A stretch of DNA of 64,000 bases from Chlorophyllum brunneum (taxonomy: Eukaryota; Basidiomycota; Agaricomycetes; Agaricales; Agaricaceae), in contig OY756141.1 in the NCBI GenBank assembly GCA_963576785.1, positions 1,612,001-1,676,000 on the forward strand, in the 5' to 3' direction. The position numbers and the translations under genes were made by a program. The notes beneath the pieces were generated by a model, which was not told the DNA's origin, did no database searches, and saw nothing but the letters and a program-made list of their open reading frames with translations. Positions 58,329 through 64,000 of the stretch are shown one piece after another. Each line of letters opens with the position of its first letter. Position 1 is the first letter of the stretch.

Positions 58329-60166
58329 ATGACCACACCCCTTGCTTGCCAGAGTGACTCCTGTCCCAACGGCAACCCACCGTCTCGACTGGAATGTCCA
58401 ACATGTAACAAGTATGTGTTCCCTTTGTTTTGATGGCCACCCATCGCATTGACATACCCGTTTTAATTAGGCTCGGAGTCAAGGGATCAGTTTTCTGTGG
58501 CCAGGAGTGCTTCAAGAGTGCCTGTGAGTACTGACATGACTGTGAACTTGAGTATCTCTTTTTTTTACTTTCATGCACAGGGGTATGCCTCACATGTGTT
58601 TCAAGCCCACAATTCTAACGAAAATGCTCAGAAAAAGCACAAGATCATCCATAATCTGGTGAAACCAGGCGTACTGCCAGCGAATCCAAGTGTGCAAATC
58701 CAGTTTCTGCGCACCTCATGTCATTCATCTATTTCACATCCAGATAACACATATATTCCCTTTGGAACCTTCAACTACACGGGAACTCTGAGGCCACTAT
58801 ACCCTCTATCACCCACTCGTGAAGTGCCTGCGCATATACCCCGACCCGATTATGCAGAAGACGGTTAGTTAGATGTGCGTGGTTTTACTTGTTGCACTCA
58901 TACCACCGTAGGTGTTCCCAAATCTGAATTGCGCAAAGCCGGTCAACCACCTCGCATCTTGAGCTCCGAGGAGCAGAAGAAAATGCGTGTGGTGTGCAGG
59001 GTGTGTTCCTTTTCCCTGTGTGTCCTCCGCTCTGACGATACGCACGTAATACGCAGCTTGCCAGGGAAGTTCTCGATATCGCCGCGGCTGCCATCCGACC
59101 AGGTATTACCACCGATGAGATAGATGATATTGTACACAAGGCTACCATTGAGCGGAATGCTTACCCCTCACCACTGAACTATCGTGAATTCCCAAAATCT
59201 GTTTGCACGTGAGTTGCTTTCTTTTGTTTCGTCCATGCTCCCAGTCAAATCACTCACCTAGTTAACGTTGTTCGCATTCCAGCTCGGTGAATGAAGTCAT
59301 TTGCCATGGTATTCCCGACAAAAGGAAGCTACAGGAGGGAGATATCATCAATATCGGTACCGCATACCTTCTCATACAATCAAAAGGGAACTGATCCATA
59401 AGCTATTAGACGTGACGCTGTATCATGATGGCAAGTGGCCAACTCCTCGGAACTTACTGCTTGTTTAAATGTATCCACAACACAGGGTTCCATGGTGATC
59501 TTAATGAGACATATGCCGTTGGCGAAATCGATGAGGACTCTAAAAAGCTCATTCGTACCACCCGAGAGGCGCTTGATGCCGCCATTGCAATGTGCAAACC
59601 AGGCGCCTTATTCCGTGATATTGGAAAGGTTATGTTAGCAACACCTGCTCTCACCACCTGGAAAATTCCCTAATCCATTACCTATAGTGAGCCCATTGCA
59701 CGCTCCAATGGCTGTGCTGTTGTTCGCACATATACTGGCCATGGCATCAACGATCTCTTCCACTGTTCCCCGAATATTCCTCATTATGTGAAGAATAAAG
59801 CTATCGGGACCATGAAGCCAGGAATGGTAAGTTCATAAATTTCTGTACCCAACAGGATACACCTGACAAAAACATTCAGTGCTTCACGATAGAACCGGTT
59901 CGTGGCCGGCCTAGTCATCATTACTTTCTACAAACTGACAATATTATTTTCCAAGATGATCAATCTCGGGCACAACTGGGGTGACGTTCATTGGCCTGAC
60001 AAATGGACTGCCACTACAGTCGATGGCAAGCGCAGCGCTCAATTTGAGGACACTCTTCTGTACGTATCCCCCTGTTCTAGTCTAGTCAGCGGGTGGACCT
60101 TATCAACAATCTAGCATCACGGACACTGGGATTGAAATCTTAACTCGAGGAAGGGGACATGCATAG
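58329..60166 (+). CDS. MAP1: Methionine aminopeptidase type 1 with zinc-finger N-terminus
   Basis: Removes the initiator Met co-translationally. The N-terminal C6H2 zinc finger, which anchors the enzyme to ribosomes, reads [24 protein letters not shown], then W-KKHKIIH. The catalytic domain follows: [56 protein letters not shown], the metal ligands in DVTLYHD and [32 protein letters not shown] and AQFEDTLL, ending GRGHA (TAG at 60164-60166). More than ten exons, among them 58329-58411, 58471-58523, a 2-nt exon 58581-58582, and 58632-58689. A 54-nt intron at 58690-58743 is stop-free. All five metal ligands are present. Confidence 0.92.
58581..58582 (+). other. Two-nucleotide micro-exon in MAP1
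   Basis: Intron 58524-58580 (GTGAGT...GCACAG) is followed by GG and directly by intron 58583-58631 (GTATGC...GCTCAG). T at 58523 plus GG gives the Trp of the conserved A-W-K-K-H-K zinc-finger segment. Removing one large intron instead gives a TAA stop. Confidence 0.75.
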
Positions 60167-60322
60167 GGACGTGCCAAGGGATCTGGACTGTTACCTATGA
60201 TGATATTACCATCGACGACAGATAGAAAGCGTTGGGTGCACAAGTATTAAGGTACATAGGTTCAAACACCGACGAAAAACGCGATGGTGAACTGATTGAG
60301 GTGACATTGAATATTTTGATCT

Positions 60323-63062
60323 TCAACCTCTCTCCCTGCCTGGCGAAATCTCCGAGTTCAAGCCTTGGGTAGCGTCACAGAACTCCTCCCGGCGGTCTAC
60401 GGCAGCGATACGCCCGACAGTAATGTTATCGGACAAGTTCTGTCTACGCTTCCTATGTCTGTTGGGGGGATGTAAACGGTCAACATCCCTCGAACACGTT
60501 TCGAGAGCACTTGCCGAGGATTTATTTTCTGCATTGGCAAGAGCAGTGTGATTGTGTTTGAGTCGTTGGAGGTTGGCGTAAGAGCTTTGGCGACTTTTTG
60601 TTTTGGCACTGATATCTTCACTGGAGGTGACAATACCAACGACGTTATCATAATCTCCCGTGTCTTCTTCATCTGTCTCGTCTGGTGTCCCAAAACGACT
60701 GGCTTCATCGCCAGAAAAGCCTGACCAGGCAGATGTTCCACGTTTAGCGCTGCGGCTCCATCCGAATAAGCGCTCGTCAATCCAAGTCATAGGGTGTGTA
60801 AGCCCAAGGCCTTGGGCGTCAACAGCGCCAGTGCTGCTCTTGCGACGCCACAAGCCGGGTGTTCCAGTGGAGGGGGGGACGCTGGCGGAAGGTACAAGAA
60901 TCCGAGACTTGACCATAGGTGAGGTGTTGGTGTCAGATAAGGTGAGGGTAGTGTGTCTTACCTGATTGAAGTCCTCATATAGTTTGGGTCCGAAGTCATT
61001 GATAAGAGCGGCTACTTCATTTGCCAACTGAACACGCATCTGCTTAGCTCTATTCAAAGACCGTTGTTGACCAGGAATAAGGGCAATGATAAGTGGCGGT
61101 AGAGATCTGAAATTCGTCAGCGCGCGATAAGTGAACTGCGAGGTCCAAAGGCGTACTTGAGCACGTCCATCCCAGCTTCGCCAAATTTCAGCGCGGCGTA
61201 GTTCATGAAAGGCAACGCGGTAATCACAAATAAAGGTGTCGCCGCACGCCATTGAGGACGAAGGTCAGCCTTAATGGCTATGATACTCGCGAGAACGGCG
61301 TAGACAGAATAAAGGACAGGTGTTACACCTAGAGCGATTAAAACCTTCCACGTCGCTAATACATCACGACCAGCTATCTTGACAGCAGAAGCGGCAAGGG
61401 CCTCTAGACGTACATCTGATGAATATGCTGACCCCCAACAACGGGTAAACTTACCTTTGGCCTTTTTTCTTGATAGAACGGACGCTACAACAAACATTGG
61501 GGCGTTTAAGATTGTCCCTGGTAAAGCAAGAAGTGTCCATATCACAAGTAAAATAATGCGGTAAGTGAGAAGACCCAGAGTCTTCCAGCCAGCTTTTTTG
61601 GCGCGTGGAACCTGCAAGGCGTTCGATATGAGATCATGGGCGTATTCGATTATGCTACATACCTGATGGTCTCGCAATCCAAGGTCCCTTAGGCGGCGGT
61701 TATACTTCAGAACATCGGTGCGCAACTTCTGTACCCTTGGTTCATCTTTAAAGTGAATATAGCCTTCAAGTAAACGTCGATTAAGTTCCACAACCTGTCC
61801 TAATGTGAGATGTTGGCCGGGAGTCTTGTAAAGACGGCGGACGGCTTGGATCAACTGAAAGTTTTTCAGCTTTCCTGGGAATCATGGCCATGTCCCGAAA
61901 ACTTGCCATTAGCGTATCGTAGTCTGGTGCCCGTATTGTTACGGTCTTGAGTGCATCATACACGAGATCCAGAAATTTGGAAACAGCCTCTCGCTTCTGC
62001 GTACCACCCTGCTTGAACATCTCTATGTATTCCGGGGGGACGTCGAGTGCGCTCCCAAACTCCACCACGGCACGAGAGCGGAATCGGTGGGCATGAAAAT
62101 AAGATAGCCCTACGGGGACGATCCTGACTTTGATGTTGGGATCGTTGGCCATTGCGCCGAGGGCCATAATTGAAACACCAGCCTTCAGAGGTAAAAGATC
62201 TGTACGGTCATGGCTACCACCTGCACCAAGTGATGAGCGAAAAGTGATCCTAGGTAGTGTGTTAGTTACCTTCAGGAAAAATTCCAATGCCACCTCCAGC
62301 CTTCAAGCATTCGTAAACGTGTCGGTACATGTCCTGCTGGTCAACATAAGGCATTTTCTTGAACTCTAAGCCGGGCAAGCCTTCTTGGCGCAATTCCGTG
62401 ACCTTTTCCCTGATCCTGGCAGTCCCTTTACCGCTCTCTCCACCAAATTCACGCTTGATCCGAAGTTCGGTGTCCGAGAGAACTTCACTAACCTCAGCGA
62501 CAGCAGAATTTACAGATTTTGGGAGCATAACTTGCATCTTTGCGTTGAACTCTTTGGTGAATTGGGTTTCTTGTCCGAGAACAAGACAAGGGTCGTCTGG
62601 CGATAACCATATATGGCCAACTCCAGATTTCGCAGAATCGGCAGCACGAGCCACGGGAACTAGCGGGACTGTAGGTCAACTAGCGTCTAGTACACGCAAA
62701 TCAACTTACTGCTATCCATAAGACGGGCAAAGAAACCGATCCATTTTCTTTCCATACTCTTGGCAGCAGTCAAAAACTGGACCTTCCTGTGTGTTTCGCG
62801 GTAGACTTCGAGTGACAATAGCAGTGGATCGAGAAACTACGGAAAGGTGTGAGTAGAGAAAAAAATCAAAGATTCTATGCTTCTAGACCTGGTTGTTGTG
62901 AGGGGCACCAACGAAAATGACGGGTCCATCTCGAGGAATATTGAATGCTCCTCGAGGACGTATCTCTCTAAAAAAGATCTGAGTAACAGTTCTCCAGAAG
63001 AGCATCACGCCGTCATATTTAAGGGACTGCTGTTGATGTGGTCGTTTGGTTAGGGGGGTCAT
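60323..63062 (-). CDS. Glycerol-3-phosphate / DHAP acyltransferase, Sct1/Gpt2-like
   Basis: First step of glycerolipid synthesis in the ER membrane. Starts at 63062 (MTPLTKRPHQQQSLKYDGVM). Acyltransferase blocks in order: IFVGAPHNNQ-FLDPLLL (catalytic His...Asp), AKSMERKWIGFFARLMDS, GGIGIFPEG-GSHDRTDLLP (substrate-binding FPEGxSHD) and VRIVPVGLSYFHAHRFRSRA. A fungal insert VSEVLSDTELRIKREFGGES precedes the FPEG block, as in yeast Sct1/Gpt2. The C-terminal half has three to four TM segments (YRIILLVIWTLLALPGTILN, VLIALGVTPVLYSVYAVLAS) and a long Ser-rich cytosolic tail that in yeast is phosphorylated. Stop at 60323. Several small introns; active-site residues complete. Confidence 0.9.
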
Positions 63063-63436
63063 GGCGGGTGAGGAGGAGATGGGAGGGATGGCAGAAGAGG
63101 AATGGCGGTGTGGAGGCTGAAGGATGGTGTCTTGGAGCTGTACCCTTCAGCCCTAACATGCACAAATATCTTGGGATTTTTATTCGTGGAACAGCATTGG
63201 ACTAGCTGTCCTCCCTTAGGCGTGCAGCCCATCGAAGCTCCAGAAGGAGGATACTAATTTCAAGTTATGCGTGTATTTTCCGAAAGCCACTTTCAATAGT
63301 GTCCGTTCATTCGGTCGATTCAAGGTCGATATCATATGAAAAAGAAGCAGCCCGATTGACACTGAGATCAGATTCGTGTGCACGTAATCATACAAACGGA
63401 GAAAAGTCAGAAAGTCAGCTATGTAAACCTCATGCA
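63063..63436. other. Intergenic, 374 bases
   Basis: Promoter of the acyltransferase gene and 3' end of the next gene. No ORF supported. Confidence 0.4.
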
Positions 63437-64000
63437 TCATGGTTCCAAAGACGTCTGCTGAGTTGTGGGTGTTGTCCGTCCCTGGGATGACTCATTACTG
63501 ACCGTGCTCGAACGGTATTGGAAGATACCATGTAATCGTGACAACTTTTCTTGTTGGTCATTCTTGCCAGTTGCACTATTTGTGCGACGAGGGGACGTTT
63601 CGGCTGGAGGTGTCGAATACACTGCTTCACGGCTGTTAGATTCCAGCTCTGTAGGTGATACATCAGACCGGAATTCAAGCAGCGAACAATAAGACTGACT
63701 GGACAGGGTATCTGCGACAGCGACCCCCCTTTCCTGATCTTCTGCGCTTCGACTTGCGAGCGCGCGATTTATATATTTCTGGAAAGCTGCACCGGTTGAT
63801 TCCAACATCTTCTCGACACGCGGCCGCTTATGAGGATGGGCCTTCAAGAAGTGGTGAAGTTCGGTAATGCCTTCCTTGTGTAATGCTCCCGTAGTCTCAC
63901 TCGAGATATGTCCAATGATTGTGAGGAGCTGTGCGTCAGGGTCGGGTTCTTCTGTCGGTGGAGAGAATACAGATGATGAGCTAGGGCTCGTGTGATGGCT
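63437..64000 (-). CDS. C-terminal end of an XMAP215/Dis1/ch-TOG-family microtubule polymerase, cut by window edge
   Basis: Open from the window edge to the stop at 63437. It reads LLTIIGHISSETTGALHKEG, ITELHHFLKAHPHKRPRVEK, MLESTGAAFQKYINRALASR, then a Ser/Thr-rich tail. This aligns in layout with the C-terminal helical domain of ch-TOG ([20 protein letters not shown] ... FFQSYVERGL), so I infer the 3' end of a TOG-domain protein that promotes microtubule growth at spindle poles and plus ends. The TOG arrays themselves lie outside the window, and the assignment rests on this short domain. An ATG at 63847 is internal, not the start. Confidence 0.6.
   Translation of the reverse strand, partial: SHHTSPSSSSVFSPPTEEPDPDAQLLTIIGHISSETTGALHKEGITELHHFLKAHPHKRPRVEKMLESTGAAFQKYINRALASRSAEDQERGVAVADTLSSQSYCSLLEFRSDVSPTELESNSREAVYSTPPAETSPRRTNSATGKNDQQEKLSRLHGIFQYRSSTVSNESSQGRTTPTTQQTSLEP

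Noticed and set aside
1..64000. Biosynthetic gene cluster, CRISPR array, tRNA/rRNA genes or intact transposon
   Set aside because: Looked for on both strands; no P450/PKS/NRPS set around the UbiA gene, no regular direct repeats with spacers, no convincing cloverleaf, no transposase or terminal repeats seen by eye. A tRNAscan or repeat search could still find something small.

Overview
The window is nuclear DNA from a filamentous basidiomycete, most likely an Agaricomycete. The genes are dense, lie on both strands and carry many GT-AG introns of about 45-60 nt. They include single-copy fungal housekeeping genes (1,3-beta-glucan synthase, DPP III, eIF2B-alpha, MAP1, an XMAP215 tail) next to families I associate with mushroom-forming fungi (a Cys-rich 86-aa protein, small multi-TM proteins). 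I saw no prokaryotic operons, CRISPR array, rRNA, tRNA or intact transposon. Gene models below were assembled by hand from reading frames and splice signals, so exact boundaries of multi-exon genes are inferences.

Layout. 1-11 kb: a 5'-partial-in-window secreted GH5 mannanase-like gene (-), a mitochondrial TPR protein (Mgr3-like, +), DPP III (+), a mitochondrial PP2C phosphatase (Ptc7-like, -) and an LRR/disordered protein (-). 11.3-17.1 kb: FKS-type glucan synthase (11 exons, +). 17.6-21.1 kb: two tandem paralogous small membrane proteins (+) with a diverged, apparently frameshifted membrane protein gene between them (-). 21.3-27.2 kb: UbiA prenyltransferase (+), FHIP/RAI16-like (+), DNAJC9-like (-). 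28.4-36.1 kb, all on -: glutamine synthetase-like, dolichyldiphosphatase-like, a polytopic membrane protein (UPF0658-like), SET-domain methyltransferase. 36.3-41.7 kb: SDR oxidoreductase (+) and a 1.3-kilo-residue disordered protein (-). 43.5-51.6 kb: YheT-type hydrolase (+), RWDD1/Gir2 (-), mitoribosomal bS21m (+), Cys-rich 86-aa protein (+), an Agaricomycete-type uncharacterised gene (+) and a cyclin K/T-type cyclin (-). 54.3-64 kb: eIF2B-alpha (-), an uncharacterised single-exon gene (+), MAP1 (+), Sct1/Gpt2-type acyltransferase (-) and the C-terminal end of an XMAP215/Dis1 homologue (-).

The genes do not form one pathway. There are loose themes: cell wall and glycans (GH5, FKS, dolichyl-PP phosphatase), translation (GCN3, GIR2, bS21m, MAP1) and mitochondria (Mgr3-like, Ptc7-like, bS21m). 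I found no convincing novel multi-gene system. The most distinctive observations are a 2-nt micro-exon in MAP1, a tandem duplication with identical exon lengths including a 17-nt exon, a GC-AG intron in the glucan synthase, an Asp in place of the usual acid/base Glu in the GH5 enzyme, and a Cys-rich gene whose first exon codes only four residues.
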